Shown here in pieces: positions 25,653 to 35,019 of a DNA stretch of 64,000 nt; within the stretch, counting starts at the first letter, position 1, and each line of letters starts with the position of its first letter. The notes under the pieces are model-generated. The model did no database searches. It saw only the letters and a list, made by a program, of their open reading frames with translations, and was not told the DNA's origin. This DNA comes from Celeribacter indicus (GTDB lineage Bacteria > Pseudomonadota > Alphaproteobacteria > Rhodobacterales > Rhodobacteraceae), in contig NZ_CP004393.1 of NCBI RefSeq assembly GCF_000819565.1, positions 847,001 through 911,000 on the forward strand, written 5' to 3'. The translations under genes and the position numbers were made by a program.

Positions 25653-27165
25653 TTGGGGTAATCTCACTGTCCAAAAGTTTAATTATCGAGATTTGAATAT
25701 CTGAAACATCTTGGCGGAGTCGGCGCAGCAGCGCAATCATCTCTTCCGCGGGCAATTGATCGGCCTGCTCCGACAGCCGTGCGGCCCGCTCCTGCGGGGC
25801 GCGCGCATAGGCCGTGGCGAACAGGCCAGCGAGCGCATGGGCGGCATGACGGAGCCGGGCGCGGCTCTGCGGTGTCGGCTCGTGATCGAGCATGTCGCCG
25901 ATCTGGCCGAGATACCGGTCGAAATCTTGGTGGAGCCGCGACAGGAAATCGCGTGTGAAATCGGGCGGCAGCTTGCGCATCAGGGCCTCGAGGCCCTGCG
26001 GCGGGACGGGATCGGCTGCGTGGGCCGGGGGCGCGGCATGGTCGAGGCCGAGCGCGGCGCGGACGGTGCGGTCGATGCGCTCGAGCGGGGGATAGGGCTT
26101 GCTCAGGATGTCATGGACGCCGAGGGCGCGGATCGCGGCGATGCTGGGGGCGAAGACATGCGAGGTCACGGCGATGATCGGCGGCAGGGGACGGCCGAGC
26201 CGCTTCAGCGTCGAGATGAGCTGCATTCCCGACATCAGCGGAAGTTCGATGTCGAGAAAGAGGATGTCGATGTCGGCATCCGCGGCGGAGAGGATGTCGA
26301 GCGCGACGGAGCCGTCGCCCGCCTCGATCACCTCGAGCCCCAGGGTCTCGAGGTCGTGGCGCAGTTCGAAGCGCAGGGCGGGGCTGTCCTCGACGAGGAG
26401 CGCGCGATGGCCGCGCGGCAGCCGGTCGAGCCGCCGGGACGCGGGGCTGCGCTTGAGCGGCAGGCTCAGCCGGGCCTCCGCCCCGCCCTCGGGCGGGTTG
26501 TGCAGGAGCAGCGTCCCGCCGAGGCGCATCACCGCGTCCTGCGCCACCCGCAGCCCGAAGCCGGAGCCGGGCTCGCCCGAGCCGATGGGAATGGGGCTGT
26601 TCTCGCGATCCTCCCGGAGGACATGGGCCGGATAGCCCGGACCGGAATCGCGGATCCGGAACACCATCTCCTCCTCGCGGTTGCGGCATTGCCGGTCGAT
26701 CCGGATGAGGATCTCGCCGGGGCCGGCGTGGAACAGCGCGTTGGACACGAGGTTGGAGAGCACCCGCTCGAGGGCGAGCACATCGAGCTCCGCCGCCTCG
26801 GGAAGGGTCTCCTCGCCCTCGAGCCGCAGGGTCGAGCCGAGCTGTGCCGTGATCCGCTTCCACCGCTGCACGAGGCCGGTCAGGGTGCGGCGGGGATTGG
26901 CGACGGTCCTCGGCGCGGCGAGTTGCAGGTGGTCGTCGAAGACGAGCTGCGACACCTCGTTGAGCAGGCGGCCGAGATGCGCCCCGGCATGGATGAGCCG
27001 TGACACGTCCATCCGCACGGGCAGCGGCATCGCCGACTGGTCGAGGGTCGTCAGGCCGCTTTGCAATTCGGCGAAGACGCTGCGGATGTCGTGGGACAGA
27101 AGGGATATTCGACCTGCGTCTTCGATCAGAAGCGACTGGTGGCTGCGAGCCCCTGCTTTACCCAT
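25624..27165 (-). CDS. soluble hybrid histidine kinase (HisKA-HATPase-REC-Hpt)
   Basis: 513 residues from MGKAGARSHQ (27165; AGGGG 12 bases upstream; an in-frame start at 27273 is possible). Phospho-acceptor H25 is in LLSHDIRSVF, N-box N142, G1 DSGPG at 173-177, G2 GSGFGL at 200-205. A receiver domain follows (about 255-372; D305 in LFLDIELP, K356), then an Hpt-like domain (about 390-500) with H443 in AAHALAG. There is no membrane segment and no sensor domain; the kinase core starts almost at the N-terminus. It probably passes phosphate to the downstream regulator, whose gene overlaps it. Confidence 0.85.
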   Translation of the reverse strand: MGKAGARSHQSLLIEDAGRISLLSHDIRSVFAELQSGLTTLDQSAMPLPVRMDVSRLIHAGAHLGRLLNEVSQLVFDDHLQLAAPRTVANPRRTLTGLVQRWKRITAQLGSTLRLEGEETLPEAAELDVLALERVLSNLVSNALFHAGPGEILIRIDRQCRNREEEMVFRIRDSGPGYPAHVLREDRENSPIPIGSGEPGSGFGLRVAQDAVMRLGGTLLLHNPPEGGAEARLSLPLKRSPASRRLDRLPRGHRALLVEDSPALRFELRHDLETLGLEVIEAGDGSVALDILSAADADIDILFLDIELPLMSGMQLISTLKRLGRPLPPIIAVTSHVFAPSIAAIRALGVHDILSKPYPPLERIDRTVRAALGLDHAAPPAHAADPVPPQGLEALMRKLPPDFTRDFLSRLHQDFDRYLGQIGDMLDHEPTPQSRARLRHAAHALAGLFATAYARAPQERAARLSEQADQLPAEEMIALLRRLRQDVSDIQISIIKLLDSEITPNVAKTDFDR

Positions 27166-27309
27166 GCGCGATTTGCCCCTGTATGCGCCCGATACATGAT
27201 GCTCCGGGCGGAAACGCGACCCCTGCGGGGCCGCGTCCCCCCTCCGAAACCCCACGCTTAATTTTTTAACCAACCGCGAGGTTTCGGATAGTGCTTTTTT
27301 GAATAAAAT
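27166..27309 (-). promoter_or_regulatory. AT-rich upstream region of the two-component pair
   Basis: Contains an AT-rich patch (about 27257-27312), contrasting with the surrounding GC-rich DNA, and an inverted AACC-GCGA-GGTT motif. It probably carries the promoter of the leftward kinase-regulator operon and the end of prpE. No precise -35/-10 pair is claimed. Confidence 0.35.
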
Positions 27310-29202
27310 TCATTCTTTCGCGTAGCCGAGCCCCTGGAGCGCGGCCCGGATCTCGTCGAGGATGGCCGGATCGTCGATCGTCGCGGGCAACTTGAACGGC
27401 TGGCCGTCGGCGATCTTCACCATCGTGCCGCGCAGGATCTTGCCCGAGCGGGTCTTTGGCAGGCGGTCGACCACGCAGGCGAGCTTGAAGGCCGCGACCG
27501 GCCCGATCTCGTTGCGCACGTCGCGCACGACTTCGCTCACGATCTCGGCATGGTCGCGGTCGCAGCCCTTGTTGAGGCACAGGAAGCCGAGCGGCATCTG
27601 GCCCTTGAGCTCGTCGGCGACACCGATCACGGCGCATTCGGCGACGTCGGGATGGGCGGCGAGCACCTCTTCCATCGCGCCGGTGGACAGCCGGTGGCCG
27701 GCCACGTTGATCACGTCGTCGGTGCGGGCCATGATGTAGAAATATCCGTCCTCGTCCTTGATCCCCGCATCGCCCGTCTCGTAATAGCCGGGGAAGGTGT
27801 CGAGATAGGACTTGCGGAACCTGGCCTCGGCATTCCAGAGGCCCTGAAGCGTGCCCGGCGGCAGCGGCAGCCTGATCGCGATCGCGCCGAGTTCGCCGTT
27901 TTCCACGGGATGACCCGCCTCGTCGAGGATGTCGATCTCGTACCCCGGCATGGCGACGGAGGGGGAGCCGATCTTCACCGGAAGTTCCTCGATCCCGATG
28001 GGGTTGGCGGCGATGGCCCAGCCGGTTTCCGTCTGCCACCAGTGGTCGATCACCGGCACGTTGAGGTGTTGCTGCGCCCATTTGATCGTGTCGGGATCGG
28101 CGCGTTCGCCGGCGAGGAAGAGCGCCTGGAGATCGTGCAGCCTGTAGCGCTTGATCCATTCGCCCTTCGGATCCTCCCGCTTGATCGCGCGCAGGGCGGT
28201 GGGGGCGGTGAAGAAGGATTTGACGCGGTGGTTCTGGATGATCCGCCAGAAGACGCCGGCATGGGGCGTGCCCACCGGCTTGCCCTCGAAGACGATGGTC
28301 TGCGCGCCCTTGATGAGCGGGGCGTAGCAGATATAGCTGTGGCCGACGACCCAGCCCACGTCCGAGGCCGCCCAGAACCGGTCGCCCGGCTCGATGTTGT
28401 AGATGTTCTTCATCGTCCAGTTGAGCGCCACGAGGTGACCGCCCGTCGCCCGCACCACGCCCTTGGGCTGGCCCGTCGTGCCGGAGGTGTAGAGGATATA
28501 GGCCGGATGATTGCCCTCTACCGGAACGCAATCGGCGGGTTTCACGCCGTACTGGAAGCCGTGCCAGTTGAAGTCGCGACCCTCGATGAGTTTCGCCACC
28601 TCCTGTTCGCGCTGGAAGATCACGCAGAATTCGGGCTTGTGTCCGGCCATCTCGATGGCCTGATCGAGGAGCGGCTTGTAATGCACCACGCGGTTCGGTT
28701 CGAGGCCGCTTGAGGCGGCGATGATCGCCTTCGGGGTGCAGTCGTCGATGCGCACCGCGAGTTCATGAGCCGCGAAGCCACCGAAGACGACCGAGTGGAT
28801 CGCGCCGATCCGGGCGCAGGCGAGCATGGCCTCGAGCGCCTCGGGGATCATCGGCATGTAGATGATGACGCGGTCGCCCTTTTCCACGCCGCGCATCTTG
28901 AGCGCGCCGGCGAGCGAGGCGACGCGGGTCTGAAGTTCCCGGTAGGTGATGCCCTTGGTCGCGTGGGTGATCGGGCTTTCGTGCATGATCGCCAGTTCGT
29001 CGCCACGCCCGGCTTCGACATGACGGTCCACCGCGTTGTAGCAGGTGTTGGTCAGCCCGTCGGAAAACCACTCGTAGATCGGGGCCTTGTCGTCGAACAG
29101 GGCTTTCGACGGTTTCCGATACCAATGAACCTCTTCCGCGGCCTCCATCCAGAATTTGTCCGGATCGGCTTTCCAGCCTTCATAAACGTCCTGGTAAGTC
29201 AC
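27310..29202 (-). CDS. prpE: propionate--CoA ligase (PrpE type)
   Basis: Adenylate-forming acyl-CoA synthetase making propionyl-CoA (possibly also acetyl-CoA) from the acid, ATP and CoA. About 630 residues, as in Roseobacter PrpE. Motifs: P-loop YTSGTTGQPKG, DHWWQTETGW, GYYETGD, and the catalytic lysine in LPKTRSGKILRGT. GTG at 29202 is favoured because AGGAGG sits nine bases upstream and gives the expected MTYQDVYEGWKADP opening; the ATG at 29211 directly touches the AGGAGG. Upstream lie ScfR/PccR-like boxes, consistent with propionyl-CoA control. meaB at 11 kb serves the same pathway. Confidence 0.9.
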   Translation of the reverse strand: MTYQDVYEGWKADPDKFWMEAAEEVHWYRKPSKALFDDKAPIYEWFSDGLTNTCYNAVDRHVEAGRGDELAIMHESPITHATKGITYRELQTRVASLAGALKMRGVEKGDRVIIYMPMIPEALEAMLACARIGAIHSVVFGGFAAHELAVRIDDCTPKAIIAASSGLEPNRVVHYKPLLDQAIEMAGHKPEFCVIFQREQEVAKLIEGRDFNWHGFQYGVKPADCVPVEGNHPAYILYTSGTTGQPKGVVRATGGHLVALNWTMKNIYNIEPGDRFWAASDVGWVVGHSYICYAPLIKGAQTIVFEGKPVGTPHAGVFWRIIQNHRVKSFFTAPTALRAIKREDPKGEWIKRYRLHDLQALFLAGERADPDTIKWAQQHLNVPVIDHWWQTETGWAIAANPIGIEELPVKIGSPSVAMPGYEIDILDEAGHPVENGELGAIAIRLPLPPGTLQGLWNAEARFRKSYLDTFPGYYETGDAGIKDEDGYFYIMARTDDVINVAGHRLSTGAMEEVLAAHPDVAECAVIGVADELKGQMPLGFLCLNKGCDRDHAEIVSEVVRDVRNEIGPVAAFKLACVVDRLPKTRSGKILRGTMVKIADGQPFKLPATIDDPAILDEIRAALQGLGYAKE

Positions 29203-29413
29203 TCGCTGCATCCTCCTCACTGACACCTCGTGATGGTCCCTGTCAGTGATTCCCCGCAAGGCGGGTCGTCTGCGGTGGAATGTCACTGCCGCCGGAAAGG
29301 CGGGCCGGGCGGGCTTCGGCAGCGTTGTTATCAGAGAGAGATGCGAATGTTTACATAAATTTCGCAAACACCCCTGAATAAGTAATTTGCAAACATTCCC
29401 GATGACGGGGCTT

Positions 29414-29433
29414 GTTGCAAACATCTTTGCGCC
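29414..29433. promoter_or_regulatory. ScfR/PccR-like box
   Basis: GTTGCAAA-CATC-TTTGCGCC closely matches the TTTGCAAA-N4-TTTGCAAA consensus known for the short-chain fatty acyl-CoA regulator PccR of Rhodobacter. A second perfect TTTGCAAA half is at 29386-29393 and a near match TTTCGCAAA at 29360-29368. Confidence 0.6.
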
Positions 29434-29496
29434 GCCGACCGGGGGGCCGGTGGCGCGGAAGGGCGCAGGGGGCGTGTGGGAGGAGATGGCAGGAAA

Positions 29497-29516
29497 CGGG
29501 CGCCCGGAGGCGCCCG
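29497..29516 (-). terminator. terminator after maeB
   Basis: On the minus strand CGGGCGCC, loop TCCG, GGCGCCCG, then TTTCC, directly after the maeB stop. Confidence 0.8.
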
Positions 29517-29519
29517 CGT

Positions 29520-31802
29520 TCAGCCGTAATGCGCGACCGGCGTGCCGGCGATGGCGGACATGTTCAACAGCCCGCGCGAGGTGATCGAGGGGGTGACGAT
29601 ATGCGCGCGGTTGGCCATGCCCATGAGGATCGGACCGACCTCGAGCCCGCCGCCCTTCGTCTTCAGGATGTTGCGCACGCCGGAGGCGGCATCGGCAATC
29701 GCGAAGACCAGCGCGTTGGCCGGGCCCTCGAGGCGGGAATGCGGGAAGTTGCGCGCGCGCAGGTCGGGGGTGAGGGCACTGTCGATGTGCATCTCGCCCT
29801 CATAGGCGAAATCGCGCGGCTGGCTGTCGAGGATCTCCAGCGCGGCGCGCATGTTGCGGCCGGTCATGCAGTTCAGGTTGCCGAATTCGGAATGCGAACA
29901 GAGCGCGATATTGGGCACGACGCCGAAGCGGCGCACATGGCGTGCCGTGGCGACGACCGTCTCCGCGATCTGTTCCGGCGTCGGCTCGGTATGGACATGG
30001 GTGTCGGCGACGAAGAGCGGCCCGTCCTCGAGGATCATCAGCGACAGCGCGCCGATCGGCTGGTGCTCCCGCGTGCCGAGGATCTGGGTCACGTAGTTGA
30101 GATGCCACAGATATTGCCCGAAGGTGCCGCAGATCATGCTGTCGGCATGGTCCTGATGCACCATGATCGCGCCGATCGCCGTGGTGTTGGTGCGCAGGAT
30201 CGCCTTGGCGAGGTCGGGGGTGATCCCCTTGCGCGCCATCAGGCTGTAATAGGCCTGCCAGTATTGCCGATAGCGGCTGTCGTTTTCCGGGTTCACCACC
30301 TCGAAATCGGCGCCGGGGCGGATTTTCACGCCGGCGCGTTCCGCACGCATCGCGATCACCTCGGGGCGGCCGATCAGGATCGGCTTGTCGGTGGTTTCCT
30401 CGATCATGCCCTGTGCCGCGCGCAGCACGCGCTCGTCCTCGCCCTCGGCAAAGGCGATGCGGCGCTCCGCCTGGCTCGCCGCGGCAAAGACCGGGCGCAT
30501 GATGAGCGCGGACTTGAACACGGACTGGTCGAGGCTGTCCTTGTAGGCTTTCGCGTCCGGCAGCGGCTTTGTCGCCACGCCGCTTTCCGTCGCGGCCTTC
30601 GCCACCGCGGAGGCGACGACCCCCATGAGGCGCGGGTCGAAGGGTTTCGGGATCAGGTAGTCGGGGCCGAAATCCATGCGCTCGTCCTGATAGGCGGCGG
30701 CCACTTCGGCGGCGGTGGTGGCACGGGCGAGCGCGGCGATGCCCTCGATGCAGCCGATCTGCATCGCGTCGTTGATCTCCGTCGCGCCAACGTCGAGCGC
30801 GCCGCGGAAGATGAAGGGGAAGCAGAGCACGTTGTTGACCTGGTTGGGATAATCCGACCGGCCCGTGGCGATGATCGCATCGGGGGCGACCGCCTTCACC
30901 TCGTCGGGCATGATCTCCGGCGTCGGGTTGGCGAGGGCAAAGATGACCGGCTGTTTCGCCATCTTCTTCACCATCTCGGGCCGGAGCACACCGGGGCCGG
31001 AGAGGCCGAGGAACATGTCCGCGCCCTCGATCGCCTCCTCGAGCGTGCGCAGGTCGGTCTTTTGCGCGAAGGCCGCCTTTTGCGGCGTCATGTCCTCCGC
31101 GCGGCCCTCATGCACCAGCCCGTGAATGTCGCAGAGCCAGACGTTTTCCCGCTTCACCCCGAGTTTCAGCAGCATGTTGAGACAGGCGATCCCCGCCGCC
31201 CCGCCGCCGGTGGAGACGAGCTTGATCTCCTCGAACCGCTTGCCGGTGACCCGCATCGCGTTCAGCGCCGCGGCGCCCACGACGATGGCGGTGCCGTGCT
31301 GGTCGTCGTGGAAGACGGGAATGTTCATCCGCGCGCGGCAGATCTGTTCGACGATGAAGCAGTCCGGCGCCTTGATGTCCTCGAGGTTGATCGCGCCGAA
31401 GGTCGGTTCGAGCGCGCAGACGATGTCGGCAAGCTTCTCCGGGTCGCTTTCGTTCACCTCGATGTCGAAACAGTCGATATTCGCGAATTTCTTGAAGAGG
31501 ACGGCCTTGCCCTCCATCACCGGTTTCGAGGCCGCCGCGCCGATATTGCCGAGCCCGAGCACGGCTGTGCCGTTGGAGACGACGGCGACGAGATTGCCGC
31601 GGGCGGTGTAGCGGGCGGCGGTGGCCGGGTCGTCGCGGATCTCGAGGCAGGCCTCGGCGACGCCGGGGCTGTAGGCGCGGGCGAGGTCGCGGCCGTTCGC
31701 CATCGGCTTGGTGGCGCGGATCTCGAGTTTGCCCGGTTTCGGGAACTCGTGATAATCGAGCGCCGCTTTCCTCAGGCTGTCGTTGCGGATATCTTCTGCC
31801 AT
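29520..31802 (-). CDS. maeB: NADP-dependent malic enzyme with phosphotransacetylase-like domain
   Basis: Oxidatively decarboxylates malate to pyruvate, giving NADPH; in Rhodobacteraceae it links the C4 and C3 pools during growth on acetate or propionate. 760 residues: an N-terminal malic-enzyme domain (to about residue 430, with [26 protein letters not shown] and the NAD(P)-fold [13 protein letters not shown]) and a C-terminal phosphotransacetylase-like domain that is usually catalytically inactive and allosteric. Start [18 protein letters not shown] is family-typical. It lies upstream of prpE, with a terminator between, so the two are separately expressed. Confidence 0.95.
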   Translation of the reverse strand: MAEDIRNDSLRKAALDYHEFPKPGKLEIRATKPMANGRDLARAYSPGVAEACLEIRDDPATAARYTARGNLVAVVSNGTAVLGLGNIGAAASKPVMEGKAVLFKKFANIDCFDIEVNESDPEKLADIVCALEPTFGAINLEDIKAPDCFIVEQICRARMNIPVFHDDQHGTAIVVGAAALNAMRVTGKRFEEIKLVSTGGGAAGIACLNMLLKLGVKRENVWLCDIHGLVHEGRAEDMTPQKAAFAQKTDLRTLEEAIEGADMFLGLSGPGVLRPEMVKKMAKQPVIFALANPTPEIMPDEVKAVAPDAIIATGRSDYPNQVNNVLCFPFIFRGALDVGATEINDAMQIGCIEGIAALARATTAAEVAAAYQDERMDFGPDYLIPKPFDPRLMGVVASAVAKAATESGVATKPLPDAKAYKDSLDQSVFKSALIMRPVFAAASQAERRIAFAEGEDERVLRAAQGMIEETTDKPILIGRPEVIAMRAERAGVKIRPGADFEVVNPENDSRYRQYWQAYYSLMARKGITPDLAKAILRTNTTAIGAIMVHQDHADSMICGTFGQYLWHLNYVTQILGTREHQPIGALSLMILEDGPLFVADTHVHTEPTPEQIAETVVATARHVRRFGVVPNIALCSHSEFGNLNCMTGRNMRAALEILDSQPRDFAYEGEMHIDSALTPDLRARNFPHSRLEGPANALVFAIADAASGVRNILKTKGGGLEVGPILMGMANRAHIVTPSITSRGLLNMSAIAGTPVAHYG

Positions 31803-31840
31803 GCGTTCCGTCCCTCTTCGATCCGTGCGTCCGCGATATT

Positions 31841-31854
31841 GTTTAGGGCTAAAC
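31841..31854. promoter_or_regulatory. operator-like inverted repeat upstream of maeB
   Basis: GTTTAGGGCTAAAC: 6-bp arms around GG, 39 bases from the maeB start, next to TATAGT. The binding factor is not recognised. Confidence 0.35.
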
Positions 31855-32064
31855 TATAGTCTTCGCGGCCCTGCCTGCCCTTGCCTCTACGCCTGCCGCA
31901 GGGTTTCAGGCAAGCGCTCTTTGCGCTCCGCGCGTCAAACAAATGCGATGACGGTGAAAGACTGCGCTTTTTTGCCGGGTTGCGCCAGTGCCGCGGCGGA
32001 AAGCTCCGCGAGCGGCCCGGAGCGGGAGCAACGCGCTTGCATCTTTCGCGGCGCGCGCGCAGTT

Positions 32065-32081
32065 TTGACTGAACAGTCGAA
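32065..32081. promoter_or_regulatory. operator-like inverted repeat upstream of the salvage operon
   Basis: TTGACTGAACAGTCGAA has arms GACTG/CAGTC around AA and near-symmetric flanks, the layout of many TetR-family operators. It also contains a possible -35 TTGACT. It lies 29 bases before the cdd start. Confidence 0.4.
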
Positions 32082-32109
32082 TTCCGGCTCCAACAGGTTC
32101 GGGGGAAAG

Positions 32110-32496
32110 ATGTCGCTGATCGACGATGCGAAGGCGGCCCAGGCCAGGGCCTATGCGCCCTATTCCAATTTCCGGGTCGGCGCCGCGATCCGCGCGAAGA
32201 GCGGGCATGTCTATACCGGCGTGAATGTCGAGAATGTCGCCTATCCCGAAGGCACCTGTGCCGAGGCCGGGGCGATCGCCGCCATGGTGCTCGGCGGCGA
32301 CAGGGAGATCGCGGAGGTGGTGGTGATCGGCGACAGCGACGCGCCGGTGCCGCCCTGCGGGGGATGCCGCCAGAAGATCCGGGAATTCGCCGGTCCCGAC
32401 GTGTGCGTGACGATGGTTTCGCGCACGGGCGACACGCGGACGATGACGGTGGCCGAGCTTCTGCCCGGTGCCTTCACCACCGATCACATGGGATGA
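32110..32496 (+). CDS. cdd: cytidine deaminase
   Basis: Deaminates cytidine and deoxycytidine to uridine and deoxyuridine. 128 residues, the small tetrameric type. The Zn site is C50 with catalytic E52 in TCAEAGA, plus C83 and C86 in PPCGGCRQ. Start at 32110 with GGGGGAAAG upstream. First gene of a five-gene salvage operon; deoA starts four bases after its stop. Confidence 0.94.
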   Translation: MSLIDDAKAAQARAYAPYSNFRVGAAIRAKSGHVYTGVNVENVAYPEGTCAEAGAIAAMVLGGDREIAEVVVIGDSDAPVPPCGGCRQKIREFAGPDVCVTMVSRTGDTRTMTVAELLPGAFTTDHMG

Positions 32497-32500
32497 GCGG

Positions 32501-33811
32501 ATGGATGCCCGCGACGTCATCGAAGGAGTGAGGGACCGGCGACCGCTCGGCGCGGAGGCGCTTGGCTGGTTCGCGCGCGGGCTCGCCTCGGGCGAGGTCA
32601 CGGACGCGCAGGCCGGTGCCTTTGCCATGGCCGCGCTGCTGAACGGCATGGCCGACGAGGAGCGGGTCGCCTTCACCCTCGCCATGCGCGACAGCGGGGA
32701 GGTGATGCGCTGGGACCTGCCGGCGCCGGCGATCGACAAGCATTCGACCGGCGGTGTGGGCGACTGTGTCTCGCTCCTGCTCGCGCCGGCCCTGGCCGCG
32801 CTGGGCTGCTATGTTCCGATGGTGTCCGGGCGGGGCCTCGGTCACACCGGCGGCACGCTTGACAAGCTCGAATCCATTCCCGGACTGAAGACCGAGGTCG
32901 GCGAGGCGCGCTTTCGCGAGATCGTCGAGCAGGTCGGCTGTGCCATCGTCTCGGCCACCGGCGCGATCGCGCCCGCCGACAAGCGCCTCTATGCGATCCG
33001 CGACGTGACGGGCACGGTGGAGAGCATCGACCTCATCACCGCGTCGATCCTGTCGAAGAAGCTTGCCGCCGGTTTGGAGGCGCTCGTGCTGGACGTCAAG
33101 TGCGGCTCCGGGGCCTTCATGACCACGCGCGAAGAGGCCGCGGCCCTTGCGCAGAGCCTCGTGCGGACGGCGACCGGGGCGGGATGCAGGGCCTCGGCGC
33201 TCGTCACCGACATGAACGGACCGCTTTGCCCGGCGATGGGCAATGCGCTTGAGGTCATGGCGGTGATGGAGGCGCTGACGACAGGGGAGATCGACAACCG
33301 CCTCTGCGACGTGACCTGCGCGCTGGGCGGCGAGCTCATGGTGCTGTCCGGCATGGCGGAGGATGTCGACCAGGCGACATGGGCCCTGCGTGAGGCGCTG
33401 GGCGACGGGCATGCGGCGGAGCGGTTCGGCCGGATGGTCGCGGAACTGGGCGGTCCGGCGGATTTCGTGGACAACTGGCGCGACCGTCTGCCCTCGGCGC
33501 CGGTGGTGCGCGATGTCACCGCGCGTGAGGCGGGATATGTCGCGCAGATGGACGGCCACGCGCTCGGCATGGCGGTGGTGCATCTGGGCGGCGGGCGGCG
33601 CCGGGGCGGGGAGAAGATCGACGCCGCCGTGGGCGTGTCGAATTGCTGCGAGATCGGCGAATGGCTGGCCGAGGACAGCCTGATCGCGACGATCCATGCG
33701 CGCACGACAGAGGCGGCCGACAGGGCGGAGGCGGAGCTGCGCGCCGCGATCCGGCTGGCGGAGGCGGCGCCCGACGAACCGCCGCTGATCTACGAAAGGA
33801 TTGGGGCATGA
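32501..33811 (+). CDS. deoA: thymidine phosphorylase
   Basis: Phosphorolyses thymidine/deoxyuridine to base and deoxyribose 1-phosphate. 436 residues, like the E. coli enzyme. The signature KHSTGGVGD is at about residues 83-91, with SGRGLGHTGGTLDKLE following. Four bases separate it from cdd; its TGA overlaps the ATG of deoB (ATGA at 33808-33811). This indicates translational coupling. Confidence 0.95.
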   Translation: MDARDVIEGVRDRRPLGAEALGWFARGLASGEVTDAQAGAFAMAALLNGMADEERVAFTLAMRDSGEVMRWDLPAPAIDKHSTGGVGDCVSLLLAPALAALGCYVPMVSGRGLGHTGGTLDKLESIPGLKTEVGEARFREIVEQVGCAIVSATGAIAPADKRLYAIRDVTGTVESIDLITASILSKKLAAGLEALVLDVKCGSGAFMTTREEAAALAQSLVRTATGAGCRASALVTDMNGPLCPAMGNALEVMAVMEALTTGEIDNRLCDVTCALGGELMVLSGMAEDVDQATWALREALGDGHAAERFGRMVAELGGPADFVDNWRDRLPSAPVVRDVTAREAGYVAQMDGHALGMAVVHLGGGRRRGGEKIDAAVGVSNCCEIGEWLAEDSLIATIHARTTEAADRAEAELRAAIRLAEAAPDEPPLIYERIGA

Positions 33812-35019
33812 GCCGCGCATTTCTGATCGTCATGGATTCCGTGGGCCTCGGCGGGGCGCCGGATGCGGATGCGTTTTTCAACGACGGCAGGCCGGATACG
33901 GGGGCGAACACCATCGCCCATATCGCCCAGGCCTGTGCGGAGGGGCGCGCCGAGAAGGGGCGCACGGGCCCGCTGCGCCTGCCGCATCTCGATGCGCTGG
34001 GGCTCGGGGCGGCGATGGCGCATGCAAGCTCCGACCCCGCACCGGGGCTCGAGGCGGCGCCGGAAGGGATCTACGGCGTCGCGGCGGAGATCTCGCCAGG
34101 AAAGGACACGCCTTCGGGCCATTGGGAGCTTGCGGGCGTTCCGGTGCCCTGGGACTGGCATTATTTCCCGAACGAGCAGCCCGCTTTCCCGAAAGACCTG
34201 ATGGCGCGCGCCGCCGAGCTCTGCGGCGCGGGGGGCACGCTCGCGAATTGCCATGCCTCGGGAACGGAGATCATCGAACGGTTCGGGGCGGAGCACATCA
34301 GGTCCGGCTGGCCGATCTGTTACACCTCCGCCGACAGCGTGTTCCAGATCGCCGCGCATGAGGCGCATTTCGGGCTCGACCGGCTTCTGAAGCTCTGCGA
34401 GGATCTCGCGCCCACGCTGCACGCGATGAAGGTCGGCCGCGTCATCGCCCGGCCCTTCGTGGGGACGCCGGAGGCAGGCTTCACCCGCACCGGCAACCGC
34501 CATGACTATGCCATCGCCCCCCCGGCGCCGACGATCTGCGACTGGGCGAAGGCGGCGGGGCGCAGGGTTCATGCCGTTGGCAAGATCGGGGACATCTTTT
34601 CGATGCAGGGCATAGACGAGGTGCGCAAGGGCACGGACGCGGTGCTCTTCGACCACCTCTGCGACCTGATGGAGACGGCGCCGGACGGCTCCTTCACCTT
34701 CGCCAATTTCGTGGAGTTCGACAGTCTCTATGGCCACCGCCGGGACGTGTCCGGCTATGCGCGCCACCTCGAATGGTTCGACGCCCAGATCGGCCGGCTC
34801 TATGCGCGGGCGCGGGAGGGGGATCTGCTGATCTTCACCGCGGACCACGGCAACGATCCGACATGGAGCGGGACGGATCACACGCGCGAAATGGTGCCGG
34901 TTCTGGGATATGGGCGGGGGCTGAAGCCGTTGGGGCGGGTGGCCTTCGCGGATGTCGCCGCCTCGCTCGCCGACCATCTCGGTATCGAGAGCCACGGGCC
35001 GGGGAGGTCCTTCCTGTGA
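33808..35019 (+). CDS. deoB: phosphopentomutase
   Basis: Interconverts (deoxy)ribose 1-phosphate and 5-phosphate, using the sugar phosphate made by DeoA. 403 residues of the alkaline-phosphatase-like metalloenzyme fold: metal-binding FLIVMDSVGLGG and PDTGANT at the N-terminus, and TADHGNDPTWSGTDHTRE near the C-terminus. Start overlaps the deoA stop (ATGA); its own stop overlaps the GTG of add (GTGA). Confidence 0.95.
   Translation: MSRAFLIVMDSVGLGGAPDADAFFNDGRPDTGANTIAHIAQACAEGRAEKGRTGPLRLPHLDALGLGAAMAHASSDPAPGLEAAPEGIYGVAAEISPGKDTPSGHWELAGVPVPWDWHYFPNEQPAFPKDLMARAAELCGAGGTLANCHASGTEIIERFGAEHIRSGWPICYTSADSVFQIAAHEAHFGLDRLLKLCEDLAPTLHAMKVGRVIARPFVGTPEAGFTRTGNRHDYAIAPPAPTICDWAKAAGRRVHAVGKIGDIFSMQGIDEVRKGTDAVLFDHLCDLMETAPDGSFTFANFVEFDSLYGHRRDVSGYARHLEWFDAQIGRLYARAREGDLLIFTADHGNDPTWSGTDHTREMVPVLGYGRGLKPLGRVAFADVAASLADHLGIESHGPGRSFL

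Larger units (their letters stand above)
29203..29519 (-). promoter_or_regulatory. prpE upstream region
   Basis: About 310 bases without a gene. An AT-rich part (29330-29430) carries three copies of GCAAACA (29364-29370, 29389-29395, 29417-29423), and the end nearest maeB carries its terminator. The AT-rich part is the likely regulatory region for leftward prpE transcription. Confidence 0.55.
31803..32109. promoter_or_regulatory. divergent control region between maeB and cdd
   Basis: About 307 bases with no supported gene. It contains the inverted repeat GTTTAG-GG-CTAAAC (31841-31854), 39 bases upstream of maeB, in an AT-rich patch. At the other end TTGACT overlaps an inverted repeat (32067-32078) 32 bases upstream of cdd. 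Confidence 0.5.
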
